The position numbers and the translations under genes are program-made. 20,824 bases of DNA, from contig CANKLS010000023.1 of the NCBI GenBank assembly GCA_947483645.1, positions 1-20,824 of the forward strand. The letters are read 5' to 3'. Positions 8,657-16,522 of this stretch are shown in pieces. The notes beneath the pieces are model-generated. The model saw only the letters and a program-made list of their open reading frames with translations, ran no database searches and was not told where the DNA came from. Each line of letters begins with the position of its first letter. Within the stretch, counting starts at the first letter, position 1. Source of the stretch: Bradymonadales bacterium (GTDB lineage Bacteria; Myxococcota; Bradymonadia; REDH01).

Positions 8657-8684
8657 ACTTTACGGGGGCAAAACGGAGTGTCAA
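8657..8684 (-). promoter_or_regulatory. Candidate sigma-70 promoter for the pilMNOPQ operon
   Basis: On the minus strand a perfect -35 TTGACA (8679-8684) is followed after 16 bases by TAAAGT (8657-8662, 4 of 6 to the -10 consensus). Transcription would begin near 8650, about 30 bases before the pilM ATG. It is the best promoter-like match in the 134-base pilM/regulator gap. No comparable plus-strand promoter is evident. Confidence 0.5.
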
Positions 8685-8685
8685 G

Positions 8686-8700
8686 AAAGAGGCCCTCTTT
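8686..8700. promoter_or_regulatory. 15-bp palindrome just upstream of the pilM -35 box
   Basis: AAAGAGG-C-CCTCTTT has perfect 7-bp arms around one central base. It ends one base before the candidate -35 element of pilM and lies between two divergent genes, where an operator or activator site would sit. There is no direct evidence of a binding protein. It could also be chance, although perfect 7-bp arms with a 1-base centre are uncommon in a 134-base gap. Confidence 0.4.
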
Positions 8701-8752
8701 TCGGTTGCTATGCGCATCCCGCATTCATCTGCCACACACACGCACGGCTGCC

Positions 8753-10147
8753 ATGCCTGACGCCCGCATCTTGGTCGTGGATGACGAGGAAAATGTTCGG
8801 CACATGCTCGAGCTTACGCTGCGACGGGAGGGCTACCGGGTGACCCTCTGCGCAGACGGTGCCGACGCGCTCGACCGCCTCAGGTCCACGCCCTTCGACC
8901 TGCTCCTCTGCGACATCAACATGCCCGGCCTCGACGGAATGGCCCTTTTACGGGCGCTGCGACCTCTTGCGCGCAGCACCGGCGTCGTCATGATGAGCGC
9001 CTACGCCGACCTCGATGGCGCCATGGAGACCATCAGGGCAGGCGCCCACGACTACGTCGCAAAGCCCTTCCGAAGAGCAGAACTGCTCTTCACCCTCCGC
9101 AAGGTCGAGGAGCGTCGCCGGCTCCAACTCGAGGTCGATACCCTCCGCGCGGCGGCCCTCAGCGCCGATGGCTTTCACGGCCTGCTCTCCCGATCGCCGG
9201 CGATGAGAAATATCTTTGAACAGGTCAGGCGCGTCGCGCCCTTCCGAAGCACCGTCCTCATCTCCGGAGAGAGCGGCACAGGAAAGGAGCTGGTCGCCCG
9301 CGCGATCCATGACACTTCAGGACGCGATCGACAGCCCTTCGTCGCACTCAACTGCGGCGCACTTCCCGAGGCACTCGCCGAGTCGGAACTCTTTGGCCAC
9401 GCCAAGGGCGCATTTTCCGACGCAGCCTCCGCCAAAATAGGACTCTTCGAGGCAGCACACCTCGGCACCCTCTTCCTCGACGAGGTCTCTGACCTCACAC
9501 CCGCCATCCAGGTCAAGTTGCTCCGGCTGCTGCAGGAGGGCGAGGTGCGACGGCTCGGCGAGAGCGAGAGCCGAAGCGTGGATGTCCGCGTCGTGGCGGC
9601 ATCACGCCGGCCGCTCGAGGAGCTGGTGCGCGAAGGGGCCTTCCGCGAAGACCTCTTCTACCGTCTCAGCGTCGTCGCGTTCCACCTCCCGCCGTTGCGT
9701 GAACGGAGCGAAGACATCCCGCTGCTCCTCGAACACTTCGTCACACAGATGGCGGAAAAACAGGGCCGGCGCCCGCCGACCATCGCGCCCGAGGCGATGC
9801 AGAAGCTCAATGGCTATGCGTGGCCTGGGAATGTTCGCGAGCTGGAGCATGCCATCGAGCGGGCCATCCTGCTCTGCGACGGCGACAAGCTGCGCGTGGA
9901 CGACCTGCCCGATGCCCTCGTCTCCTCGGCCATTCGAGGGCCAGTCTGGGTTGCGAGCGATGAGCCCTCCATCAAGCGCGCAACCGAGCAGCTCGAACGG
10001 CTGCTCATCCAGCGGGCGCTCGAACAGACGGGCGGCAACCGGACCGCCGCCGCCAAGCTGCTCGAAATCTCGCACCGGGCCCTGCTCTACAAAATCCGCG
10101 CCTACTTCCCAGAAGCGACCGATGAACCCGAAACAGACGAGGCGTGA
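8753..10147 (+). CDS. NtrC-family sigma-54-dependent response regulator
   Basis: A 464-residue three-domain regulator. The receiver domain (4-118) has acidic pair Asp10/Asp11, phospho-acceptor Asp54 in CDINMPG, Ser82 and Lys104. The central AAA+ domain (about 143-385) has Walker A GESGTGKE at 172-179, Walker B TLFLDE at 239-244 and candidate arginine fingers in FREDLFYR at 298-305. The Fis-type helix-turn-helix (about 415-451) contains GGNRTAAAKLLEISHRALLYK. The sigma-54 contact loop reads GAFSDA (219-224) instead of GAFTGA. The frame is open upstream, but receivers start just before ILVVDD, giving ATG 8753; no clear SD precedes it. It is divergent from pilM and overlaps the convergent histidine kinase gene by 46 bases at its 3' end. 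A PilR-like role is inference from location. Confidence 0.93.
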   Translation: MPDARILVVDDEENVRHMLELTLRREGYRVTLCADGADALDRLRSTPFDLLLCDINMPGLDGMALLRALRPLARSTGVVMMSAYADLDGAMETIRAGAHDYVAKPFRRAELLFTLRKVEERRRLQLEVDTLRAAALSADGFHGLLSRSPAMRNIFEQVRRVAPFRSTVLISGESGTGKELVARAIHDTSGRDRQPFVALNCGALPEALAESELFGHAKGAFSDAASAKIGLFEAAHLGTLFLDEVSDLTPAIQVKLLRLLQEGEVRRLGESESRSVDVRVVAASRRPLEELVREGAFREDLFYRLSVVAFHLPPLRERSEDIPLLLEHFVTQMAEKQGRRPPTIAPEAMQKLNGYAWPGNVRELEHAIERAILLCDGDKLRVDDLPDALVSSAIRGPVWVASDEPSIKRATEQLERLLIQRALEQTGGNRTAAAKLLEISHRALLYKIRAYFPEATDEPETDEA

Positions 10148-11622
10148 CCCTGCATCGGGAGCCAGATGGCTGCCTCGGCGCCACCGCCGGCACGATCGCC
10201 GAGCGCCAATCGTCCGCCTAGCTCCGCAGCGATGCGCTCGCAGATGGAGAGCCCGAGCCCCGTACCTGCTCCGGCCGCCTTCGTTGTGACGAAGGGATGG
10301 GTCGCGCGGCCGCGCACCTCCTCTGCCCAGCCAGGCCCGCGGTCCGAGACAGCAATCTGGCACCAGTGCTCGCCGGTCGCATTGAGGCTCTCCTGCCACG
10401 CGACCTCTACCTCGCCCTCACCCTGCATCGCATCGCTCGCGTTCAGAACAAGATTGAGCAGCACCTGAACGAGCCGGCTCTCGTCGAGCGCGAAGCAGAC
10501 GGGCGCTGCGGGAGGCCGCAGGCTCAGCCGCATCTGTCGGACCCTCGGGTGGTGTGAGAGCAGCGAGACCGCCGCGGCTACGACTACAGCAACATCGTGC
10601 TCCACGCGTCGCACCTCGCCGCCGCGCGCGTAGTCGAGCAGCGTCTGGATGATCGCGTGGATCCGGTCGAGCTCACGCCCCACACGCAGGCCCACATCAG
10701 CACGCTCTGCAGCGCTGAGGCCATCGCTGTCGCGGAGCAGCTCGACCAGTCCCATCACCGCAGCGAGCGGATTTCCGATCTCGTGCGCGACACCGGCCGA
10801 CAGCTGCCCCAGCGTGGAGAGCCGCTCGCTCCGGACCAACTCCTCGCTGGCCAACTGAAGCTGCCGCAACCGCTCATCCAGCGCGCTCTGGTCGCTTCGG
10901 ATGCGGGCGACCATGAGGTTGAAGTCCCTACCCAGCGCACCCACCTCATCCTGCTGCGAACCATCGACCTGCACGGAGAGGTCGCCCGCGGCCACCCGCC
11001 CCGCCGCCTCCGACAGCGCCGAGATGGGACGCAAGACGGAGCGGGTGAGGAGCAGATAGCCAACCAGCCCTACGAGCAGTGTCTCGATGACAATGTAGAG
11101 CAGTGCCACAGCGGCCGTGATAGCCGCGGCGCCGCTCTCATCTGCGGGGCGCCGGACGAGCAGCGCCCCGAGCAGGGTACGGTCTCCCGCCAGGACCGGG
11201 ACACAGGCAACCACATCGCGACCGTCTGTCGCACTATCTGGTTCTGCAACCCGCGCACCCGTCTGGCGGATGCGGAGCAGCCGCACCTGATCACCCTTGG
11301 AGAGCAAGCCGCCGGTAAGCGTCAGCTCCGTCCGGCCATCCACCGATGCGAAGACCACCGACGTGGCCCGCCATTCCAGCGATGCCACCTCCATCACAGC
11401 CGTTGCAGCCGCCCGGTTCTGTGGATGTCGCAGGTCGAGCCGCAGGTCGAGACGGTCTGCGACGAGCCGCGCCAGCGTGGCCGCCACCCGCGCCGTCTCT
11501 GCCACCGCCTGCTGCTCCGCGCTACGCCGTACCAGCGGCAGTGTCACGCCAGCCACCAGCCCCACGAGCACCAGCATCAGCAGCGCAGCTGCAAGCAGCA
11601 GTTTGGCGCGTAGTCCTCGCAC
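10102..11622 (-). CDS. Membrane sensor histidine kinase (NtrB/PilS-like role possible)
   Basis: A 506-residue kinase. TM1 (about 8-30), a periplasmic sensor region (about 31-165), TM2 (about 168-192), HAMP (about 192-245), dimerisation/phosphoacceptor domain with His280 in VAHEIGNPLA, and an ATPase domain with N-box Asn394 (LNLVLNASDAM), G1 DRGPG (427-431), F-box FVTTK (444-448) and G2 GTGLGL (453-458). HEIGNPL is the form typical of NtrB-type kinases that pair with NtrC-family regulators. Classical PilS has six membrane helices; this has two, so I do not name it pilS. The GTG start lies 7 bases from the pilD stop, so it is probably co-transcribed with pilD. Its 3' end overlaps the response regulator tail-to-tail, making that gene the obvious but unproven partner. 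Confidence 0.92.
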   Translation of the reverse strand: MRGLRAKLLLAAALLMLVLVGLVAGVTLPLVRRSAEQQAVAETARVAATLARLVADRLDLRLDLRHPQNRAAATAVMEVASLEWRATSVVFASVDGRTELTLTGGLLSKGDQVRLLRIRQTGARVAEPDSATDGRDVVACVPVLAGDRTLLGALLVRRPADESGAAAITAAVALLYIVIETLLVGLVGYLLLTRSVLRPISALSEAAGRVAAGDLSVQVDGSQQDEVGALGRDFNLMVARIRSDQSALDERLRQLQLASEELVRSERLSTLGQLSAGVAHEIGNPLAAVMGLVELLRDSDGLSAAERADVGLRVGRELDRIHAIIQTLLDYARGGEVRRVEHDVAVVVAAAVSLLSHHPRVRQMRLSLRPPAAPVCFALDESRLVQVLLNLVLNASDAMQGEGEVEVAWQESLNATGEHWCQIAVSDRGPGWAEEVRGRATHPFVTTKAAGAGTGLGLSICERIAAELGGRLALGDRAGGGAEAAIWLPMQGHASSVSGSSVASGK

Positions 11623-11628
11623 CCGAAG

Positions 11629-12621
11629 CTACGGGTAGACGCCGGCCGTCAGCCAGCGCAGCAGCCCTTCGCCCCAGAACATGTACTCAATCGCCGCCAG
11701 CGCGAGGAAGGGACCAAAGGGGAGCGCAAGCCGCAGAAAGTCGCCGTCAGCCTCCTCAAGCACGGGCGCCTCGGCTCCCGCCTCGCTGCCGGGCACCATG
11801 CGCCGCCCCTCGTCGTCCCAGAACTCGGGCCGGTGCGCGCCGCGCATCAACCCGCCCGGCTGGCCGTCGGTCGAACGCCCTGAGAACTTCTCATACCCCA
11901 CCAGCGCCAGCGCAGCCACGAGCCCCTGCAGGCTCGCGAACATGAGCACGAAGATGAGGCTCGGCCAGCCCAGGTTGGCCCCGATAGCCGCAAGCATGGT
12001 GGCATCTCCGCCACCGAGCCCTTCGCGCCCCGTCGCCAGCTTGTAGCCAACAAAGACAGCGTAGATCACACCTCCGCCTGCCACCAGACCGATGGCCGCC
12101 GTGAGCAGATCCGGCGCGGGAAAGAACTGCTCCCAGCCGTCACCCTTGGGCCGCACCAGCGCCCCCAGCAGGCCCCAGGCCATCATGGGAAAGGTGAGGC
12201 TATGCGGGATGATCGTCAGGTCGAAATCGATGAAAGCGATCGCCACCATCGCGAGGGCAAAAAAGAAGAGGAAGAGGAAGACCATCGCGGTCACCTGAAG
12301 CGGCTGCCCGCCGACCGACGAAACCAGCGACCAGAGCGACCAGCCGAGGAGGGCACCTACCAGTTCCACCGCGGGGTAGCGGGCCGAGATGGGGTTTTTA
12401 CAACCGCGGCAGCGGCCCCGCAGCAGCAGCCAGCTCACCACAGGCACATTGTCGTACCAGACAATCTCCTTCTCACAGGTGGGGCAGCGACTCGGCGGGT
12501 GGGCGAGGTTCTGGCCGCGCGGCAGCCGCCAGATGACCACATTCAAGAAACTGCCCCAGAGCGCTCCCCAGATGGTAGCGTAGGCAGCGTAGATAACGAT
12601 GAGCGGATCGGTGGTCGCCAT
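11629..12621 (-). CDS. pilD: Prepilin leader peptidase / N-methyltransferase
   Basis: A 330-residue polytopic A24-family aspartic protease that cleaves type IV prepilins and methylates the new N-terminus. TM1 with WGSFLNVVIWRLP leads to the cytoplasmic zinc-binding loop with Cys46/Cys49 and Cys71/Cys74 (CPTC and CRGC), with DNVPVVSWL and RYPAVE as in complete bifunctional enzymes. Catalytic Asp132 lies in FIDFDLTIIP and the second, Asp206, in GLGGGDATML, equivalent to GxGD. Several membrane helices follow. A hydrophilic, acidic insertion (about 246-296) before the final helices makes it longer than the common 250-290 residues. It starts the pilD-histidine kinase pair. No good SD or promoter is visible upstream. 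Confidence 0.95.
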   Translation of the reverse strand: MATTDPLIVIYAAYATIWGALWGSFLNVVIWRLPRGQNLAHPPSRCPTCEKEIVWYDNVPVVSWLLLRGRCRGCKNPISARYPAVELVGALLGWSLWSLVSSVGGQPLQVTAMVFLFLFFFALAMVAIAFIDFDLTIIPHSLTFPMMAWGLLGALVRPKGDGWEQFFPAPDLLTAAIGLVAGGGVIYAVFVGYKLATGREGLGGGDATMLAAIGANLGWPSLIFVLMFASLQGLVAALALVGYEKFSGRSTDGQPGGLMRGAHRPEFWDDEGRRMVPGSEAGAEAPVLEEADGDFLRLALPFGPFLALAAIEYMFWGEGLLRWLTAGVYP

Positions 12622-12724
12622 GATGCCGTCGTACTAGCCAACTTCGGTGCCGCTCGGCAAACGCCGAAACGCTATCCTTCTCCCCTTCGGTCGAGCCGTG
12701 CGCAACCACCAGACCCTCCAGATC

Positions 12725-13549
12725 ATGCTCGCTCGCGAGTCTTCCGGCGGCTACGCGACGGCGCTTCCGGGGCGCTTTCCCGGTCGCTGGGTCGGCTACC
12801 CGTTTGCGGTGCTGACAGTGGTCGCGATTGGCATTGCGACAGCGGTGGAATGGCAGCGCACGGGCGGCGCGCCCTGGAACTGCATCTTCTTCTACGGCTG
12901 CACCTGGTTCTTCGCCCTCCTCTACTCCGTCGCCTGGCGGACGGGCACGGTGGTGCGGCGGCTCGCAGCGATGCTGCTCACGATCGGAATGCTACTCTTT
13001 CTCGCCTGGTACCACGGCGATCAGTCGGGCGTTCGGCAGGACTACAGCGCGCCCCCCGGTGTGGCGACTTCTGACTCCCTGCCTGCGGCTGGCGAACTCC
13101 TGCTCATTCATCATCCGCCCGCCCCCTGGCTGGCCGTAAGTGTTGCGGCCGACCTGTTGGCGGCGACCTCGTTGCTGGCGCACGGCCTCTACATGGGCTG
13201 GGGCTACCGCGCCCGCAAACTGAGCAAGGGTGAAGACAGCCCCATCCTGCCGCGCTCAGCCGCCCGCTTCACACAGGGCATTCGGCTGTTCGAGTCCGAT
13301 GGAACCGAAGATGCCATCGGCGACCAAGAACTGATCAACGCGCTGCCAACGGCCGCGGAGCTCGAAGAGGCTCTGTTGGAGCGGATGCGCTCCGACATTC
13401 TGAACCTGCGTGCGCAGACGGGAGAGCGGTCAGCAGAGCCGTCCTCAGAGCCACCATCGGGCGAGGTCTGGGCAGCGGAGCTGCCGACGGACTCGGTCGC
13501 CGAGGCACCCGCGGAACCGCCGACGGACGAAGCCTCCGAGAAGAACTAG
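12725..13549 (+). CDS. Predicted four-helix membrane protein, unknown function
   Basis: Encodes 274 residues from the ATG at 12725. Upstream in-frame GTG codons at 12647 and 12698 could extend it by 26 or 9 residues; none of the three has a convincing SD, so the start is uncertain. Four hydrophobic segments are visible: about 24-45 ([18 protein letters not shown]), 52-70, 78-98 and 134-158. Between the third and fourth lies a polar loop of about 35 residues. The last 100 residues are hydrophilic and acidic, ending in a Pro/Glu/Ala/Ser-rich tail, probably disordered and cytoplasmic. I recognise no family or catalytic motif. It diverges from pilD and converges on asnS, sharing the stop tetranucleotide CTAG. 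Confidence 0.75.
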   Translation: MLARESSGGYATALPGRFPGRWVGYPFAVLTVVAIGIATAVEWQRTGGAPWNCIFFYGCTWFFALLYSVAWRTGTVVRRLAAMLLTIGMLLFLAWYHGDQSGVRQDYSAPPGVATSDSLPAAGELLLIHHPPAPWLAVSVAADLLAATSLLAHGLYMGWGYRARKLSKGEDSPILPRSAARFTQGIRLFESDGTEDAIGDQELINALPTAAELEEALLERMRSDILNLRAQTGERSAEPSSEPPSGEVWAAELPTDSVAEAPAEPPTDEASEKN

Positions 13550-14838
13550 GGGACCAGCTTCTCGAGCATGCGCGGGTAGGGAATCGTCTCACGGACATGC
13601 GGCAGTCCGCAGATCCAGGCGACGGTGCGCTCTACGCCGAGGCCAAAGCCGGCGTGGGGAACGGAGCCGTAACGGCGGAGGTCGAGGTACCAGTCCATCG
13701 ACTCCTGCGGCAGGCCATGGGCATGCACCGCTGCGAGCAGGGTCGCAAAGTCGTCCTCGCGCTGGCCACCGCCGATGATCTCGCCGTAACCTTCGGGTGC
13801 GAGCATATCGACGCAGAGGGCGCGGTCGGTCGCGGCCGGATCTCCCTTCATGTAGAAGGCCTTGATGGCCGCCGGGTAGCGGTTGACGAGGATGGGCGTC
13901 TCATACTGCTTGGTCAGCATGGTCTCGTCGTCGGCACCAAAGTCGTCGCCGTAGACGATGTCGCTGCCGAGGGCGTGAAGCTGCCGAACCGCCTCGCCGT
14001 AGTCGAGCCGCGGGAAGGGCTGCGTGATCTTCTCGAGCTGTGTCGTGTCGCGCTCGATCTCCTTGAGCTCGGTCTGTCGGTTCTGGAGCACGCGGGTGAC
14101 GATGTAGCGCACGAACGACTCGGTGAGGTCCATCAGTCCGTCGAGTTCGAGGAAGGCGACCTCGGGTTCCACCATCCAGAACTCGGTGAGGTGGCGGCGG
14201 GTCTTGGACTTCTCGGCGCGGAAGGTGGGGCCGAAGCAATAGACCTTTCCGAAGGCCATCGCGTTGGCCTCGTTGTAGAGTTGGCCCGACTGGGTGAGGT
14301 AGGCCTTCTGGCTGAAGTAGGCCGTCTCGAAGAGGGTGCTGGTCCCCTCGCAGGCTGCGGGCGTGAAGATGGGCGAGTCGACGAGCAGGAAGTCGTTGTC
14401 GTCGAGGTAGTCGCGGATGGCACGGATGATTTCGGCGCGGATGCGGAGGATGGCATGCTGACGGCGCGACCGGATCCAGAGGTGGCGATGGTCCATCAGG
14501 AAGGCGGTGCCATGCTCCTTCGGCGTGATGGGATACTCCTCGGAGATGTGGAGGATCTTGAGGCCGGTGGCGTGGAGTTCGTAGCCAAGCGCAGAGCGGG
14601 TGTCTTTGCGGACCACGCCCGTGACCTCGACGCTGCTCTCCTGGGTGAGCCGCTTGGCGCTCTCGAAGATCTCCTCGGAGACGTCGTTCTTGCCCATGAC
14701 GCACTGGATGATGGCGGTGCCGTCGCGCAGCTGCAGGAAGTGGATCTTGCCGCTCGAGCGGATGTTGTAGATCCAGCCCTTGAGCGTGACGGTCTGGTCT
14801 TCATGGGCAGAAATCTTCTCGATGTAGACGTGAGACAT
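13546..14838 (-). CDS. asnS: Asparaginyl-tRNA synthetase
   Basis: A 430-residue class IIb aminoacyl-tRNA synthetase charging tRNA-Asn. The N-terminal OB-fold anticodon-binding domain (about 1-105) contains [20 protein letters not shown] (21-40). Catalytic motif 1 surrounds [17 protein letters not shown]. Motif 2 is [21 protein letters not shown] (first residues 206-209), whose FWMxEPE form distinguishes AsnRS from Asp[18 protein letters not shown] (346-361) and motif 3 [10 protein letters not shown] (399-408) follow. Length fits a compact AsnRS. The frame is open 52 codons upstream but homologues begin near MSHVYIEK, so ATG 14838 is chosen. No obvious SD is seen. A candidate promoter lies at 14879-14906. 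An AsnRS suggests direct charging of tRNA-Asn rather than sole reliance on the GatCAB route. Confidence 0.96.
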   Translation of the reverse strand: MSHVYIEKISAHEDQTVTLKGWIYNIRSSGKIHFLQLRDGTAIIQCVMGKNDVSEEIFESAKRLTQESSVEVTGVVRKDTRSALGYELHATGLKILHISEEYPITPKEHGTAFLMDHRHLWIRSRRQHAILRIRAEIIRAIRDYLDDNDFLLVDSPIFTPAACEGTSTLFETAYFSQKAYLTQSGQLYNEANAMAFGKVYCFGPTFRAEKSKTRRHLTEFWMVEPEVAFLELDGLMDLTESFVRYIVTRVLQNRQTELKEIERDTTQLEKITQPFPRLDYGEAVRQLHALGSDIVYGDDFGADDETMLTKQYETPILVNRYPAAIKAFYMKGDPAATDRALCVDMLAPEGYGEIIGGGQREDDFATLLAAVHAHGLPQESMDWYLDLRRYGSVPHAGFGLGVERTVAWICGLPHVRETIPYPRMLEKLVP

Positions 14839-14878
14839 GGCAGCGCTGGGGCAGAGGAGGGATCGACGCAGTGCGCCG

Positions 14879-14906
14879 TTTCTAACAGAGCGAGATCCGC
14901 TGGCAA
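14879..14906 (-). promoter_or_regulatory. Candidate sigma-70 promoter for asnS
   Basis: The minus strand reads TTGCCA (14901-14906, 5 of 6) with a 16-base spacer and TAGAAA (14879-14884, 4 of 6). It lies about 40 bases upstream of the asnS ATG in the asnS/holA divergent gap. Confidence 0.4.
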
Positions 14907-14932
14907 GTCTGCAGCGCAGGCGCAACTCATGC

Positions 14933-14959
14933 TTGGCATCGGCGGCAGCGCCCGATAGT
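14933..14959 (+). promoter_or_regulatory. Weak candidate sigma-70 promoter for holA
   Basis: TTGGCA (14933-14938, 5 of 6) and GATAGT (14954-14959, 4 of 6) are separated by 15 bases, slightly short of the optimum. The start site would fall near 14966, just before the holA SD AGAGG (14973-14977). Confidence 0.3.
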
Positions 14960-14984
14960 CGGAAGGCAACGCAGAGGTTCAGGG

Positions 14985-16055
14985 ATGGCAACACGCGCGA
15001 AGTCGAGCAGCGCCTACGGCAAGAGCGCCGAGAAGGTGGACGGGACCCGGAACTTCTTCAAGCGGGTCTCGGCGGAGGGGGCCTTCTCGGGCATCTTCAT
15101 CCTCGAGGGTGAAGAGGTCTACCTGCGCGACCTCGCGCTGCAGCGGCTCGAGGCTGCGGTCTTTCCGGAGGGGCGCGACAGCCTCAACTTCGAGCGTCTG
15201 ACGGCGGGCGATGTGCGCGGCGGCGAGGTCTGCAACACGGCACAGACGCTGCCCATGTTTGCCACGCGCCGCATGATCGTCGTGAGCCGCGCCCAGGCCT
15301 TTTCGGCGGCCGACTGGGCAGCCCTCGCGACCTATGTCGATAACCCCGAGCCGGCGACCGTGCTGGTCCTCTGCGCCGACAGCCTCGACAAGCGGCTCAA
15401 GCCCATCAAGGCGCTCATCGACGCTGCCGGGGCCGGCCATGTGGTGCTCGAGGCCCCGCCCTCGCACGAGCTCGCCGGCTGGATCGAAAAGCGGGCGGCG
15501 GCCAAGGGGATGGCTGTGGGTCGCGACATCGCCGCGGAGATCTCGGCCTCCATCGGTGGGTCGCTCCAGCAGCTCGACAACACACTCGAGCGGGTGGCCC
15601 TCTATGTGGGCGCAAAGCCTGGCGACAGGGTGCCGGTGCGGAGCGTAGATGTGCGCGAAGTGGTGCCCGATGTGCGGGTGCGGTCGGTCTTTGAACTGGT
15701 GGACCAGATCATGCGGCGCGACGCTGCCGGGGCCCTTCTCACGGCGCGTCTGCTGATGGAGGAGGGCGAGAGCCCCATCGGCATCAACGCGATGCTGGCA
15801 CGCCAGGCGCGGCAGCTGCTCGGACTCTCCGATGTGGGCTCCGACGGAGAGGCGGCGCGGGAGGCAGCACGGCTGGTGGGCGTGCCGCCCTTCAAGGTTG
15901 CCGAGGTGTCGCGCACCGCGCGCGGCTTCACGGTGCGCCGGCTGCGCCACCTGCTTTCGCGTGTGGCGCAGACCGATGCGAAGTTGAAGTCTTCGCGACT
16001 CGACGAGTCGGTCTGGATGGAGAGCCTGATCTTCGATCTCTGCCGCAGCCGATAA
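14985..16055 (+). CDS. holA: DNA polymerase III subunit delta
   Basis: A 356-residue clamp-loader subunit that opens the beta sliding clamp. The overall pattern matches Hol[21 protein letters not shown] near 37-56 (the family's G-x-D/E-x-(Y/F)-L start of the AAA+-like domain), a Walker-B-like strand around RRMIVV, the [18 protein letters not shown] segment near 127-144, the [17 protein letters not shown] helix near 193-209, and a helical C-terminal collar with LARQARQLL and DAKLKSS. As in other delta subunits there is no functional P-loop. ATG 14985 has SD AGAGG with a 7-base spacer. It is convergent with rpsT, an adjacency also known in Firmicutes such as Bacillus. Confidence 0.9.
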   Translation: MATRAKSSSAYGKSAEKVDGTRNFFKRVSAEGAFSGIFILEGEEVYLRDLALQRLEAAVFPEGRDSLNFERLTAGDVRGGEVCNTAQTLPMFATRRMIVVSRAQAFSAADWAALATYVDNPEPATVLVLCADSLDKRLKPIKALIDAAGAGHVVLEAPPSHELAGWIEKRAAAKGMAVGRDIAAEISASIGGSLQQLDNTLERVALYVGAKPGDRVPVRSVDVREVVPDVRVRSVFELVDQIMRRDAAGALLTARLLMEEGESPIGINAMLARQARQLLGLSDVGSDGEAAREAARLVGVPPFKVAEVSRTARGFTVRRLRHLLSRVAQTDAKLKSSRLDESVWMESLIFDLCRSR

Positions 16056-16091
16056 AGGGCCCGCTCGAGAGACCGAGGAAGAGGTTGCAGG

Positions 16092-16115
16092 GCGACAGGG
16101 TCGCGCTGCGGCAGC
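16092..16115. terminator. Tandem small hairpins between convergent holA and rpsT
   Basis: GCGAC-AGG-GTCGC (16092-16104) is followed directly by GCTGC-G-GCAGC (16105-16115). These sit in the 65-base gap between convergent stops, where a bidirectional terminator would be expected. There is no T-run on either side, so intrinsic termination is doubtful. Confidence 0.25.
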
Positions 16116-16120
16116 AAAGC

Positions 16121-16387
16121 CTACTTGGCGATGGCTGCGACGGCCTTCATGAGGCGCGAGATGCGGCGCTGGGCCTGCTTCTTATGAATAACACCCTTGC
16201 TGGCTACCTTGCCGGTCGTCTTGACGGCGACCTTGAGGAGCTCGGCAGCGGCGGTGGCGTCGCCACCCTGGATGGCGGCGCGAACCTTCTTGGCGGCCGT
16301 ACGCATCGTGCTCCGCCAGTAGCGGTTGCGCTCGGTGCGGGCTTCGGTCTGGAGGATGCGCTTCTCGGACTGCTTCTTGTTGGCCAC
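16121..16387 (-). CDS. rpsT: 30S ribosomal protein S20
   Basis: An 88-residue, very basic helical protein that binds the 5' domain and helix 44 of 16S rRNA early in 30S assembly. The start MANKKQSEKRILQTEARTER, then STMRTAAKKV and the C-terminal GVIHKKQAQRRISRLMKAV are diagnostic of bacterial S20, and length matches the family. The start codon is GTG, with GGAG (16394-16397) and a 6-base spacer. Weak or non-ATG starts are known for rpsT in other bacteria, where S20 represses its own translation; here the leader also carries three short stem-loops. It has its own candidate promoter downstream of the carboxypeptidase gene. Confidence 0.97.
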   Translation of the reverse strand: MANKKQSEKRILQTEARTERNRYWRSTMRTAAKKVRAAIQGGDATAAAELLKVAVKTTGKVASKGVIHKKQAQRRISRLMKAVAAIAK

Positions 16388-16397
16388 TGTGAACTCC

Positions 16398-16457
16398 GAC
16401 GCTGAGCGTCTCTTGGGATCACGCCTGCAAAGGCGTCATTTGGCCCCCGAACCGGGG
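16398..16457 (-). promoter_or_regulatory. rpsT leader with three consecutive stem-loops
   Basis: Three perfect inverted repeats lie in the rpsT 5' leader: CCCCG-loop-CGGGG (16445-16457), a 6-bp ACGCCT/AGGCGT stem with a 4-base loop (16421-16436), and GACGC-loop-GCGTC (16398-16410). The last abuts the SD GGAG at 16394-16397. Such a leader could be an S20 autoregulatory site; that role is inference. Confidence 0.4.
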
Positions 16458-16472
16458 ATAAGGGAGGGGAAG

Positions 16473-16500
16473 CCTTTAGCAGAAAGAGGGTCGAAGTCAA
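16473..16500 (-). promoter_or_regulatory. Candidate sigma-70 promoter for rpsT
   Basis: The minus strand has TTGACT (16495-16500, 5 of 6), a 16-base spacer and TAAAGG (16473-16478, 3 of 6). Transcription would begin about 80 bases before the GTG start, leaving room for the stem-loop leader. Confidence 0.4.
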
Positions 16501-16522
16501 CCTCCCGCGCCTGCCCGCTCGA

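Noticed and set aside
8619..8741. Longer pilM start at 8741
   Set aside because: It would add 41 residues unlike any PilM, cover the candidate promoter, and bypass the SD placed before ATG 8618.
8732..8742. Short CA-repeat just before the response regulator start
   Set aside because: Only about five dinucleotides long; it is too short to call a repeat locus and no functional signal is evident.
14931..14950. Sigma-54-like TTGGCA sequence in the asnS/holA gap
   Set aside because: The -12 half lacks TTGC at the required spacing; it fits better as a weak sigma-70 -35 box for holA.
13597..14958. 453-codon plus-strand open frame opposite asnS
   Set aside because: AsnRS motifs 2 and 3 are intact on the minus strand; the plus-strand product is repetitive Glu/Gly/Val-rich shadow sequence.
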